NCBI GenBank assembly: GCA_963973915.1
Contig: CAXBBM010000001.1
Location: forward strand, 124,001-188,000
Direction of reading: 5' to 3'
From: Polycyclovorans sp002706265
GTDB taxonomy: Bacteria; Pseudomonadota; Gammaproteobacteria; Nevskiales; Nevskiaceae
Length of the DNA stretch: 64,000 nt
The notes under the pieces were generated by a model. That model was given only the letters and a program-made list of their open reading frames with translations. It did no database searches and was not told the origin of the DNA. The position numbers and the translations under genes were made by a program. Below, one piece after another: positions 53,796-61,792 of this stretch. How positions within the stretch are numbered: position 1 is the stretch's first letter; the number at the start of each line of letters is the position of its first letter.

Positions 53796-54320
53796 TCAGC
53801 CTTGGTCCGGCGTGCCGTCCGCACCGGCCGGCGCCGGGCCCTTGCGCCCGGTGGTGGACACGGGGACGCCGTCCATCGCCTTCAGGTTGCGTTTCATCTT
53901 GGTCAGGGTCTCGATCAGCTGCCGCTCTTCGTCCGCGCTGATGTTGTCCATGATCTGCCGGTTGACCTCCAGGGCAATCACCTCAAGCCGGTCCAGCAGT
54001 GCCCGTCCCTTGGCAGACAGGCGCACGCGTTTGGAGCGGCGGTCTTCGGTATCTGCAACGCGGCTCACCAGTCCGTTCTTCTCCAGTCGGCTGACCAGCC
54101 CGCCCAGAGTCACCTTGCCCACATCGAGCAGTCGCGCCAGTTCGATTTGCGACAGGCCGTTGGCATAGCCACGGTCCAGATTGCTCAGCACCCACCACTG
54201 CGACCGGGTGATGCCGTGAGGCTTCAGTCGCTGGTCGTACACGGTGCGGCGCAATCGCGAGGCGTCGTGGATGAGGAATCCGGCACGAAAGGGCGTCTTT
54301 TTGCTTTGCGGGCGGGTCAT
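53796..54320 (-). CDS. MarR-family transcriptional regulator
   Basis: A 174-residue winged-helix repressor. 'GITRSQWWVLSNLDRGY' and 'LSQIELARLLDVGKVTLGGL' are the recognition half, and 'DTEDRRSKRVRLSAKGRALL' is the wing. The Pro/Gly-rich tail after about residue 150 is probably disordered. I start at 54320; the longer frame has no similarity. It probably controls the MaoC operon immediately downstream; no clear operator was found. Confidence 0.88.
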   Translation of the reverse strand: MTRPQSKKTPFRAGFLIHDASRLRRTVYDQRLKPHGITRSQWWVLSNLDRGYANGLSQIELARLLDVGKVTLGGLVSRLEKNGLVSRVADTEDRRSKRVRLSAKGRALLDRLEVIALEVNRQIMDNISADEERQLIETLTKMKRNLKAMDGVPVSTTGRKGPAPAGADGTPDQG

Positions 54321-54456
54321 GGGCGATACCGGAACCGGAACGGGGCCACAGCGTGGCCCATGCGCCGAGTGTGTGCACGATGACCAAGGTTCCAGCGGCG
54401 GCGGCGCAGCAACGCGGGTCCGACCCGTCCGGCGGCGATGCCCGGCGCGTGCCGGA

Positions 54457-55014
54457 TCAGCGGCGACGCTGGCGAAAGAAGTCCCGCAGCGCGGCGCCGC
54501 ATTCTTCGGCGCGCACGCCACCGGTCCAGGCCACGGCGTGGTTGAGTCGCGGGCGGGCGATCACGTCGTAGACCGAGTTGACCGCGCCGGCCTTGGGGTC
54601 GGCGGCGCCGAACACCAGGCGACTCAATCGCGAATGGATGATCAATCCGGCGCACATCACGCAGGGCTCCAGGGTGACGTACAGGCTCGCGCCGACCAGA
54701 CGGTAGTTCTGCAGGTGCAGGGCCGCGTCACGCAACGCCAGTACCTCGGCATGGGCCGCCGGGTCGTGAAGGTGAATCGGCTCATTGTGGCGGCCGGCGA
54801 TGCGCTTGCCGTCCAGCACCACCACGGCGCCCACCGGCACCTCGCCCCGCTGGGCCGCCCTCTGCGCCAGCGCCAGCGCCTCGCCCATCCAGTGGGCATC
54901 CGCTTCGTCCGCGGGCCGGTTGAGCGCGGCAAAATCGGTCAGCAACGGCCGTTTGTGGGGCGTTTCGGGCGGCAAAGCCTCGTCAGGCGGGGGCTGGTAG
55001 TCGGGCGACTGCAT
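54457..55014 (-). CDS. tadA: tRNA-specific adenosine deaminase
   Basis: Converts A34 to inosine in tRNA-Arg(ACG). The 185 residues have zinc ligand His88 and catalytic Glu90 in 'HAEVLAL', and Cys118/Cys121 in 'LEPCVMCAG'. An amino-terminal Pro-rich extension of about 40 residues precedes the conserved 'MGEALALAQRAAQRGEVPVG'. ATG at 55014 is used; the frame continuing over tRNA-Ala is spurious. It is divergent from tRNA-Ala by 20 bases. Confidence 0.92.
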   Translation of the reverse strand: MQSPDYQPPPDEALPPETPHKRPLLTDFAALNRPADEADAHWMGEALALAQRAAQRGEVPVGAVVVLDGKRIAGRHNEPIHLHDPAAHAEVLALRDAALHLQNYRLVGASLYVTLEPCVMCAGLIIHSRLSRLVFGAADPKAGAVNSVYDVIARPRLNHAVAWTGGVRAEECGAALRDFFRQRRR

Positions 55015-55016
55015 GC

Positions 55017-55022
55017 TACAAT
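55017..55022 (+). promoter_or_regulatory. -10 element of tRNA-Ala
   Basis: TACAAT ends 12 bases before the tRNA-Ala 5' end, a normal spacing for a tRNA promoter. The -35 region would fall within the first codons of tadA and matches consensus poorly. The element abuts the tadA start. Confidence 0.5.
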
Positions 55023-55034
55023 TATCGCTTGATT

Positions 55035-55110
55035 GGGGCGGTAGCTCAGCTGGGAGAGCGCTGCGTTCGCAATGCAGAGGTCGGGAGTTCGATCCTCCTC
55101 CGCTCCACCA
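55035..55110 (+). tRNA. tRNA-Ala (anticodon CGC)
   Basis: A 76-base tRNA with acceptor stem GGGGCGG/CCGCTCC, encoded ACCA end, anticodon loop TTCGCAA (anticodon CGC) and T-loop TTCGATC. It has the G3:U70 wobble pair that identifies alanine tRNAs. It reads GCG, a common codon in this GC-rich genome. Confidence 0.97.
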
Positions 55111-55219
55111 ATCATTATCCACTCGTGCGGGGCTTCGGTCAGAGACATCTGGCAAGGTTCGGCGAGTTTTGCTTACTGGCATTCCGCCTTCACCTTTCAG
55201 ATTGATCAGGAGTCACCCC

Positions 55220-55483
55220 TTGGCCAACATCGCCAGCGCCAAAAAGCGCGCCCGTCAAGCCGTCAAGAACAACGAGCGTAACGTCGCCCAGCGTTCAATG
55301 ATCCGCACCACCATCAAGAAAGTCGTGCTCGCCATCGAGTCTGGCGACAAGGCCGCCGCAACCGCAGCCTATGGCCAGATGGTGCCGGTGCTCGACCGTT
55401 ACGCCGACCGTGGCCAGATCCACAAGAACAAGGTCGCGCGTCACAAGAGCCGCCTCAACGCGCACATCAAGGCGCTCGCCTGA
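55220..55483 (+). CDS. rpsT: 30S ribosomal protein S20
   Basis: An 87-residue basic helical ribosomal protein binding 16S rRNA. It begins at TTG (fMet-Ala-Asn-Ile) with AGGAG 8 bases upstream; E. coli rpsT also uses UUG, which fits autogenous control. The protein runs 'ANIASAKKRARQAVKNNERN' to 'NKVARHKSRLNAHIKALA'. It lies 110 bases past tRNA-Ala and is followed by a strong terminator. Confidence 0.95.
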   Translation: MANIASAKKRARQAVKNNERNVAQRSMIRTTIKKVVLAIESGDKAAATAAYGQMVPVLDRYADRGQIHKNKVARHKSRLNAHIKALA

Positions 55484-55574
55484 GCGTTTGACTGAGCATC
55501 GGCCTGCAAACGTCTGCGACGGCTGCACGCGCAACGTTTGATCTCGGTGCTGCAAACGCTGATCCATCGTGATC

Positions 55575-55600
55575 AAAGGCCCTCTTGCGAGGGCCTTTTT
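55575..55600 (+). terminator. rho-independent terminator after rpsT
   Basis: A 10-bp stem (AAAGGCCCTC with GAGGGCCTTT, 55575-55584 and 55589-55598), TTGC loop and T-run. It lies about 90 bases beyond the rpsT stop and also faces the end of serA, so it may serve both strands, though the minus-strand tail is weaker. Confidence 0.85.
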
Positions 55601-55666
55601 GCTGCGTGTGGCAGTGGCTTGAGCCCATGGCCGGAGGCGTGATTCAGCGCCTCCGGCCCAGTCGCG

Positions 55667-56839
55667 TCAGCCGGTGATGGTGCGCACGTTGAGCACGCCG
55701 CTGATGCCCTTGATCGCGGCCAGCGCTTCGGCCGAGGGCGGTGCGTCCAGATCGACCAGGGTGTAGGCCAGATCACCGCGCGACTTGTTCAGCAGGTCGG
55801 CGATGTTGAGGCGCTCCTTGGCAAGCTGGGTCGAGATCTGGCCCACCATGTTGGGCACGTTTTCGTTGACGATGGCCAGGCGGCTCTTGCCCGGCAGCAG
55901 CGGCAACACCGCATCGGGGAAATTCACCGAGTTGGTGACGTTGCCGGTTTCCAGGTAATCGCGCAGCTGGTCGGCGACCATCACCGCGCAGTTCTCCTCG
56001 GCTTCACCCGTTGACGCACCGAGGTGCGGGGTGGCCACCACGCGGGGATGGCCCTGCAGGGTGACCGACGGGAAGTCGCAGATGTAGGCGTGCAGCGTGC
56101 CGGCGTTCAGGGCCTCCACCATCGCCGCCTCGTCCACGATGGGTGCACGCGAAAAGTTCAGCACCACGCCCTGCTTCTTGAGCAGCTTGAGTCGATCGGC
56201 GTTCACCAGGTTACGGGTGGCGTCGATCAGTGGCACATGCAACGAGACGAACTGCGACCGCGAGATCAGGTCGTCCACCGACACGGCCCGCCGCACGCGG
56301 GCGTCCAGCTTCCAGGCATTGTTCACGGTCATGGCCGGGTCATAGCCCCAGACCTCCATGCCCAGATCGAGCGCCGCATTGGCGACCTTGATGCCGATGG
56401 CGCCAAGCCCGATCACGCCGAGGCTACGGCCCGGCAGCTCGAAGCCGACGAACTTCTTCTTGCCCGCTTCCACGGCTTCGTGCAGGGCCTTGTCGTCGCC
56501 CTCCAGCTTGCGGACGAAATCCAGTGCCGGCGCGATGTTGCGCGAGGCCAGCAGCAGCCCGGCCAGCACCAGCTCTTTTACCGCGTTGGCGTTGGCGCCG
56601 GGGGCGTTGAACACCGGCACGCCGCGCTTGCTCATGGCGGCAACCGGAATGTTGTTGGTGCCTGCACCGGCGCGGCCAATGGCCCGCACGCTGGCGGGAA
56701 TGTCGCGCTTGTGCATGTCGGCCGAGCGAACCATGATCGCGTCGGGGCTGGTCATTTCCGAGGCGACTTCAAAGGTGTCGCGCGGCAGCCGGTCCAGGCC
56801 GCGCACCGAGATGTTGTTGAGGGTTTGAATCTTGAACAT
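55667..56839 (-). CDS. serA: D-3-phosphoglycerate dehydrogenase
   Basis: First step of serine synthesis, oxidising 3-phosphoglycerate with NAD. The 390-residue short form carries an NAD fold 'LGVIGLGAIGIKVANAALDL' near residue 140, the catalytic Arg/Glu/His region ('LNFSRAPIVDEAAM', 'TPHLGASTGEAEENC') and a carboxy-terminal ACT domain (about 320-390) for serine feedback. ATG 56839 is chosen over a TTG at 56851. serC precedes it on the same strand by 57 bases, so serC-serA form one unit. Confidence 0.95.
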   Translation of the reverse strand: MFKIQTLNNISVRGLDRLPRDTFEVASEMTSPDAIMVRSADMHKRDIPASVRAIGRAGAGTNNIPVAAMSKRGVPVFNAPGANANAVKELVLAGLLLASRNIAPALDFVRKLEGDDKALHEAVEAGKKKFVGFELPGRSLGVIGLGAIGIKVANAALDLGMEVWGYDPAMTVNNAWKLDARVRRAVSVDDLISRSQFVSLHVPLIDATRNLVNADRLKLLKKQGVVLNFSRAPIVDEAAMVEALNAGTLHAYICDFPSVTLQGHPRVVATPHLGASTGEAEENCAVMVADQLRDYLETGNVTNSVNFPDAVLPLLPGKSRLAIVNENVPNMVGQISTQLAKERLNIADLLNKSRGDLAYTLVDLDAPPSAEALAAIKGISGVLNVRTITG

Positions 56840-56896
56840 GTTGAATTCCAAATCGTGAGTTGATGAGTCGGACGCGGTGGGTGCCGCGCCCCGGAA

Positions 56897-57979
56897 TCAG
56901 CCGCGCGTGCGGACGAATTCCTTCATGTAGTCGAGCAGTGCATCGACGCCGGCCTCCGGCATCGCGTTGTAGATCGAGGCGCGCATGCCGCCCACGGCGC
57001 GGTGGCCCTTGAGCCCGGCCAGCCCGGCGGCCTTGGCGCCCTGCAGGAACGCGGCGTCCTGCTCGGCATCGGCCAGGGTGAAGGGAATGTTCATCCACGA
57101 ACGGCAGGCCTTGTCGACCGGGTTGGTGTAGAACGCTTCACGGTCGATATAGCCGTAGAGCTTTTCTGCCTTGCGCTGGTTCACGGCGGCCATTGCCTCA
57201 AGGCCACCACCGGCCAGCAGGTGCTTGAAGACCTTGCCGGCCATGTACCAGGCAAAGGTCGGCGGCGTGTTGAGCATCGAGTCGTTGGCGGCCTGCTCGG
57301 CGTAGTTGAAGATGGGTGGCAGGCCCGGCAAGACCTTGCCGATCAGGTCTTCACGGACAATGACAATCGTCAGCCCGGCCGGGCCGATGTTTTTCTGCGC
57401 GCCGGCGTAGATCAGGCCGTACTTCGACACATCGACCGGGCGCGACAGGATGGTGGAGCTGAAATCGCCCACCAGCGGCACGTTGCCGACGTCCGGCGTG
57501 TCGAGAAATTCCACGCCGTGAATGGTTTCGTTCGGGGTGATGTGCACGTAGGCGGCATCGGGGTTCAGCCTCCAACCGGCGCGGTCGGGAATGGTCGTGA
57601 ACTTGGTTTCTTCACTGGTCGCGGCAATGTTCACGCTGCAGAAGTCCTTGGCCGCCTTGGCCGCCTTCTTGCCCCAGTCGCCGGTCAGAATGTAGTCGGC
57701 ACGCGTCTTGCCGGCCAGCAGGTTCATGGGGATGAAGCTGAAATGCCCGGTCGCCCCGCCCTGCAAAAACAGCACCTTGTAGTTGGCGGGAATGTTCATC
57801 AGCGTGCGCAGGTCGGCCTCGGCCTCGGCCGCCACCTGCATGAACGGTTTGTCGCGGTGCGACATTTCCATGATGCCCATGCCCTGCCCGCCAAAATCCA
57901 GCATTTCAGCGGCCACGGCTTCGAGCACCGGCTGTGGCAATGTGGCGGGACCGGCGGAGAAATTGAAGATACGGCTCAT
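56897..57979 (-). CDS. serC: phosphoserine aminotransferase
   Basis: PLP enzyme of serine synthesis (3-phosphohydroxypyruvate to phosphoserine). The 360 residues begin 'MSRIFNFSAGPATLPQPVLE' with an AAGGA ribosome site, and contain 'LFLQGGATGHFSFIPMNLL' near residue 75 and the PLP-lysine segment 'YAGAQKNIGPAGLTIVIVRE' near 193. It is upstream of serA. The VapBC-like pair lies further upstream, between serC and gyrA. Confidence 0.96.
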   Translation of the reverse strand: MSRIFNFSAGPATLPQPVLEAVAAEMLDFGGQGMGIMEMSHRDKPFMQVAAEAEADLRTLMNIPANYKVLFLQGGATGHFSFIPMNLLAGKTRADYILTGDWGKKAAKAAKDFCSVNIAATSEETKFTTIPDRAGWRLNPDAAYVHITPNETIHGVEFLDTPDVGNVPLVGDFSSTILSRPVDVSKYGLIYAGAQKNIGPAGLTIVIVREDLIGKVLPGLPPIFNYAEQAANDSMLNTPPTFAWYMAGKVFKHLLAGGGLEAMAAVNQRKAEKLYGYIDREAFYTNPVDKACRSWMNIPFTLADAEQDAAFLQGAKAAGLAGLKGHRAVGGMRASIYNAMPEAGVDALLDYMKEFVRTRG

Positions 57980-58028
57980 GGTTGAACGTCCTTGAGTAAT
58001 GAGAGGGGTCGGGGGTAGACGACGGCCG

Positions 58029-58433
58029 CTACGCGACCATCCAGTTTTCACAATCCAGTTGCGGCACCTGGTTGAACAGCGCCTTGCGCGGGCTCACCAG
58101 CACCAGTTGCCGCGCCATCGCGGTGGCGGCAATCAACAGCTCGAAGGGCGGCAAGGGCGACTTGGCCTGATGCAGATAGGCACTGAGCGCGCCGGCCTGC
58201 TGGGTGCATGCGGCATCGAAGTCGAGCAGCCGCACCGTGTCGAACCAGCTTTTCAGCAGCACGCCGTGCTGGTTGTTGCGCTGCGCCTGGCTGCGCAGGG
58301 CGGCCTCCACTTCGAGGCGCGAGATCACCGACACCGCCACATCGTCGGGTTTGAGCTGCCCCAGCCGCAGGACCACGGGCAGGCGACCCTTCACGGCGGC
58401 GATCACGGTTTCGGCATCGAGCAAATACTTCAC
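58029..58433 (-). CDS. VapC-like PIN-domain toxin
   Basis: A 134-residue PIN-fold protein, predicted RNase. GTG start overlaps the antitoxin stop (GTGA). Acidic residues Asp6 ('KYLLDAETVIAAVKG') and Glu41 ('SRLEVEAALRS') fit the active site, but the third position, normally Asp in an IAA-type motif, is Glu98 ('PFELLIAATAMA'), and the usual acidic or polar residue after the following strand is absent ('LVSPRKALF'). It may be active with Glu or weakened. The family has type II toxin-antitoxin function. Confidence 0.82.
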   Translation of the reverse strand: MKYLLDAETVIAAVKGRLPVVLRLGQLKPDDVAVSVISRLEVEAALRSQAQRNNQHGVLLKSWFDTVRLLDFDAACTQQAGALSAYLHQAKSPLPPFELLIAATAMARQLVLVSPRKALFNQVPQLDCENWMVA

Positions 58434-58687
58434 CAGCGTCGCTCGGCGGCGGCGGCATCGGGCAGCGCGTCGCGCCACTGCTGCACATCCAGGGTCTGGT
58501 CCATGAGGGACGGCGCGGGGTTCGCGAAATGGGCCTTAAGGTTGTCCGGCCAGTCGCGGGCCTCGTTGCGGGTCAGCCATTCCTGCACCGCAGTGACGAT
58601 GAGCCGGTTGCGCGTCATGCCCACACGGGCCACGGCGGCCTGCACGCGGGCCAGCGTTTCCTCGTCGATGTGTACGCTGAAGTTCAT
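58430..58687 (-). CDS. ribbon-helix-helix antitoxin (VapB/CopG-like)
   Basis: An 85-residue protein starting 'MNFSVHIDEETLARVQAAVA', typical of ribbon-helix-helix DNA-binding proteins; the carboxy half 'AHFANPAPSLMDQTLDVQQW' would bind the toxin. It overlaps the toxin gene and has a palindrome just upstream, so autoregulation is likely. Inserted between gyrA and the serC-serA operon. Confidence 0.82.
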   Translation of the reverse strand: MNFSVHIDEETLARVQAAVARVGMTRNRLIVTAVQEWLTRNEARDWPDNLKAHFANPAPSLMDQTLDVQQWRDALPDAAAAERRW

Positions 58688-58698
58688 GGGCGCTAAGT

Positions 58699-58715
58699 CT
58701 AACAGGTGCTGTTAG
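58699..58715. promoter_or_regulatory. inverted-repeat operator of the toxin-antitoxin pair
   Basis: CTAACAG-gtg-CTGTTAG: perfect 7-bp arms with a 3-base centre, starting 11 bases upstream of the antitoxin ATG. This is the size and position expected for a ribbon-helix-helix autorepressor. Confidence 0.65.
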
Positions 58716-58943
58716 GTTATGTGCAAGGCCCGCAAAAAACAGTATCGATGTGGGACTCTTCAAGGGCAACGTGAACGTGTGGTGGGCCCAGACCGACCCG
58801 CGCACCCTCAGCCGCAGGTCATGGCGGCGCCGGGGGTGCCACGGCGCGGGACTTCTTGAACGGTATGACGCCGCCCATCGCCGCGCCATGGCGGGCGAAG
58901 GGGCGCAAGGCGGACGCAGATACGAGCGCCGGATCCGGCTCAA

Positions 58944-58980
58944 GACCCACCCGGCCCGCTCGCAGCGGACCGGGTGGGTC
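58944..58980 (-). terminator. hairpin after gyrA
   Basis: Arms GACCCACCCGG (58944-58954) and CCGGGTGGGTC (58970-58980) enclose an inner CCGCT/AGCGG stem, just past the gyrA stop at 58986. A T-run is lacking, so termination may be partial. Confidence 0.6.
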
Positions 58981-58985
58981 TGGAC

Positions 58986-61706
58986 TCAATGCCCGGCGTC
59001 TGGGGGCGCGTCGGGCGCGTCGGGCGCGTCGTCGACGCCAAGGTCACCGTTGGTGGCGTCGAGGTCGAGTACGCCTTCTTCCTCTTCCACGGCGAAGCGG
59101 TCGATGCCGACGATGCGATCGCCGGCATCCGGTTTCATGATGCGCACGCCCTGGGTGTTACGGCCCGCGATCCGCACTTCGGACGCGCGGGTGCGGATCA
59201 GCGTGCCCGCCTCGGTGATGAGCATGATCTCGTGGCTGTCATCCACCACCAACGCGCTGACCAGGTCACCGGTCTTGTCGTTGAGCGAATGGGCGATCAC
59301 GCCCTGGCCGCCCCGACCGCGCAGCGGGAACTGGTCGATGGGCGTGCGTTTGCCAAAGCCCTGGCTGGTCACGCTGAGCACGTCGAAGCCGGTCTCCGCG
59401 ACGATCATGGCAATCACCTGCACATCGGTGGCGGTGGTGCCGGTGTCGTCGGCATCGGCATCGTCGGTTTCGTCCACCGCGACGACGTCTTCGGCCTCGT
59501 GGCTGCCCGCCCGAATCAGCCGCATGCCGCGCACGCCGGTGGCGCCCCGCCCCATGCTGCGCACATTGGCTTCGTTGAAGCGGATGACGCGACCGGCGTC
59601 GGAGAACAGCAGAATGTCGTTCTCGCCCGAGGTCAGCGCCACGTTGATGAGTTCGTCGTCCATGCGCAGGTCAACGGCGATGATGCCGCTGCTGCGCACG
59701 TTCTGGAACGCTTCCAGCGGCGTCTTCTTCACCGTGCCGCGGCGGGTGGCCATGAACACGTAGTTGGCATCCTGGAACGACTGAATGGCCAGGGTGACGT
59801 TGATCTTCTCGCCGTCTTCCAGCGGCAGCAGATTATTGAACGGCTTGCCGCGCGAGCCCCGCGAGCCGGCGGGCAGCTCGAACACGCGCAGCTTGTAGGC
59901 ACGACCGCGTGAGCTGAAGCACAGCAGGGTGTCGTGCGAGTGGGCCACCCACAGGCGGTCGACAAAGTCTTCGTCGCGGGTGCTGGTGGCCATCTTGCCG
60001 CGACCGCCGCGCTTCTGCGCCTGGTATTCCTCCAGTGGCAAGGCCTTCACATACCCGGCGTGCGACAGGGTGACCACCATGTCCTGCGGGGTGATGAGGT
60101 CTTCGCGGGCAATGTTGAGCGCGGCATCGGTAATCTCGGTGCGGCGTGCATCCCCATAGCCATCGCGCACCGCTTCCAGCTCTTCGCGGATCACGTTGAG
60201 CAGACGGGTTTCGGAGCCAAGGATGTCGAGGTAGTCGAGAATGGCGTCCAGCAGGGTGCGGAACTCCTCGATGATCTTGTCCTGCTCAAGGCCGGTCAGG
60301 CGTTGCAGGCGCAGATCAAGAATCGCCTGGGCCTGGGCTTCGGACAGACGATATCCAGGGTCGGGCTGGTGGCCGTGGATGATGCCGAACTCGGCGGCCA
60401 AGTCCAGCGGGCGCGACACGTCGGCGCCGGCGCGTTCCAGCATCGCCAGCACCGGGCCGGGCTGCCACACGCGCTCCATCAATCCCGTCTTGGCGTCCGC
60501 ACCGGTGGGCGAACGGCGAATGAGGGCGATCACCTCGTCGATGTTGGCCAGCGCCACTGTAAGCCCTTCCAGCACGTGGGCGCGTTCGCGGGCTTTCTTC
60601 AGCAGATAACGGGTGCGGCGCGTCACCACCTCGCGGCGGTGACGTATAAAGATTTCCAGCAGCGACTTCAGCGATAGCAGCTTGGGCTGGCCCTGGTCCA
60701 ACGCCACCATGTTGATGCCGAACACGGTCTGCAGCTGGGTGTTCTGGTAGAGGTTGTTGAGCACGACCTCGGGGTTCTCGCCGCGCTTGAGCTCGATGAC
60801 CATGCGCGTGCCGTCCTTGTCAGACTCGTCCCGCAGCTCGGAAATGCCCTCCAGGCGCTTTTCCTTGACCAGCTCGGCAATTTTTTCCAGCAGCCGCGCC
60901 TTGTTCACCTGATACGGCAGCTCGTCGACGATGATGGTCTGACGCTCGTTGCCATTGGGCTCAAGGTGGGTGCGGGCGCGCAGCACGATGCGGCCACGCC
61001 CGGTGGTGTAGGCATCGACCACGCCGTGGGCGTCGAGCATCAACCCGGCGGTGGGAAAGTCTGGCGCCGGGATGTACTGCATCAGTTCCGGAATGGTCAG
61101 CTCGGGGTTGTCGATCAGCGCGATACAGCCGTTGACCACCTCGGTGAGGTTGTGCGGCGGAATGTTGGTGGCCATGCCGACCGCGATGCCGGCGCTGCCG
61201 TTGACCAGCAGCAGGGGCACGCGGGCCGGCAGCACCACGGGTTCATGCTCGGCGCCGTCGTAGTTGGGCTGAAAATCGACGGTGTCCTTGTCGATGTCGG
61301 CCAGCAGTTCGTGCGACAGCTTGGCCATGCGAATTTCGGTGTAGCGCATGGCGGCAGCCGAATCGCCGTCGACGCTGCCGAAGTTGCCCTGCCCGTCCAC
61401 CAGCACGTAGCGCATGGAAAACGGCTGCGCCATGCGCACGATGGCGTCGTACACCGCCGAGTCGCCGTGCGGGTGGTATTTGCCGATGACGTCGCCGACC
61501 ACGCGGGCTGATTTTTTATACGGCTTGTTAAAGTCGTTGCCCAGTTCCTTCATCGCGAACAGCACGCGGCGGTGCACCGGCTTGAGGCCGTCTCGGGCGT
61601 CGGGAAGGGCGCGCCCCACGATCACGCTCATGGCGTAATCGAGGTACGAGCGCTTCATCTCGTCCTCAAGATTGACGGACAAGACCTCCTTGGCAAATTC
61701 ACTCAT
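58986..61706 (-). CDS. gyrA: DNA gyrase subunit A
   Basis: Catalytic cutting subunit of gyrase. The 906 residues have Tyr122 ('AMRYTEIRM') and the quinolone region 'GKYHPHGDSAVYDAIVRMAQ' with Ser83 and Asp87 present, so no classical quinolone-resistance substitution is seen. The GyrA box 'QKRGGRGK' near residue 560 starts the DNA-wrapping domain. The tail is acidic with a DAP repeat ('DAPDAPDAPPDAGH') and longer than the 875-residue E. coli protein. An AT-rich promoter lies upstream. Confidence 0.97.
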   Translation of the reverse strand: MSEFAKEVLSVNLEDEMKRSYLDYAMSVIVGRALPDARDGLKPVHRRVLFAMKELGNDFNKPYKKSARVVGDVIGKYHPHGDSAVYDAIVRMAQPFSMRYVLVDGQGNFGSVDGDSAAAMRYTEIRMAKLSHELLADIDKDTVDFQPNYDGAEHEPVVLPARVPLLLVNGSAGIAVGMATNIPPHNLTEVVNGCIALIDNPELTIPELMQYIPAPDFPTAGLMLDAHGVVDAYTTGRGRIVLRARTHLEPNGNERQTIIVDELPYQVNKARLLEKIAELVKEKRLEGISELRDESDKDGTRMVIELKRGENPEVVLNNLYQNTQLQTVFGINMVALDQGQPKLLSLKSLLEIFIRHRREVVTRRTRYLLKKARERAHVLEGLTVALANIDEVIALIRRSPTGADAKTGLMERVWQPGPVLAMLERAGADVSRPLDLAAEFGIIHGHQPDPGYRLSEAQAQAILDLRLQRLTGLEQDKIIEEFRTLLDAILDYLDILGSETRLLNVIREELEAVRDGYGDARRTEITDAALNIAREDLITPQDMVVTLSHAGYVKALPLEEYQAQKRGGRGKMATSTRDEDFVDRLWVAHSHDTLLCFSSRGRAYKLRVFELPAGSRGSRGKPFNNLLPLEDGEKINVTLAIQSFQDANYVFMATRRGTVKKTPLEAFQNVRSSGIIAVDLRMDDELINVALTSGENDILLFSDAGRVIRFNEANVRSMGRGATGVRGMRLIRAGSHEAEDVVAVDETDDADADDTGTTATDVQVIAMIVAETGFDVLSVTSQGFGKRTPIDQFPLRGRGGQGVIAHSLNDKTGDLVSALVVDDSHEIMLITEAGTLIRTRASEVRIAGRNTQGVRIMKPDAGDRIVGIDRFAVEEEEGVLDLDATNGDLGVDDAPDAPDAPPDAGH

Positions 61707-61763
61707 CTGGCGTGCCCCGCGAAGCCTTGCAACCCGGTGGGTCGAGGCTTCGATTCGATTGGA

Positions 61764-61792
61764 TTTTTAGACCCAAAATTTTAGCATGTTCA
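61764..61792 (-). promoter_or_regulatory. candidate gyrA promoter
   Basis: On the minus strand TGAACA (61792-61787) and TAAAAA (61769-61764) are 17 bases apart in an AT-rich patch between the PepSY gene and gyrA. The match to consensus is moderate (4 of 6 at -35). The leader would be about 50 bases. Confidence 0.35.

Noticed and set aside
55015..55182. Extension of the tadA frame across tRNA-Ala
   Set aside because: The translated text there is just the tRNA read as protein, a well-known false prediction.
60750..61706. Quinolone-resistance mutation in gyrA
   Set aside because: Ser83 and Asp87 are both present.
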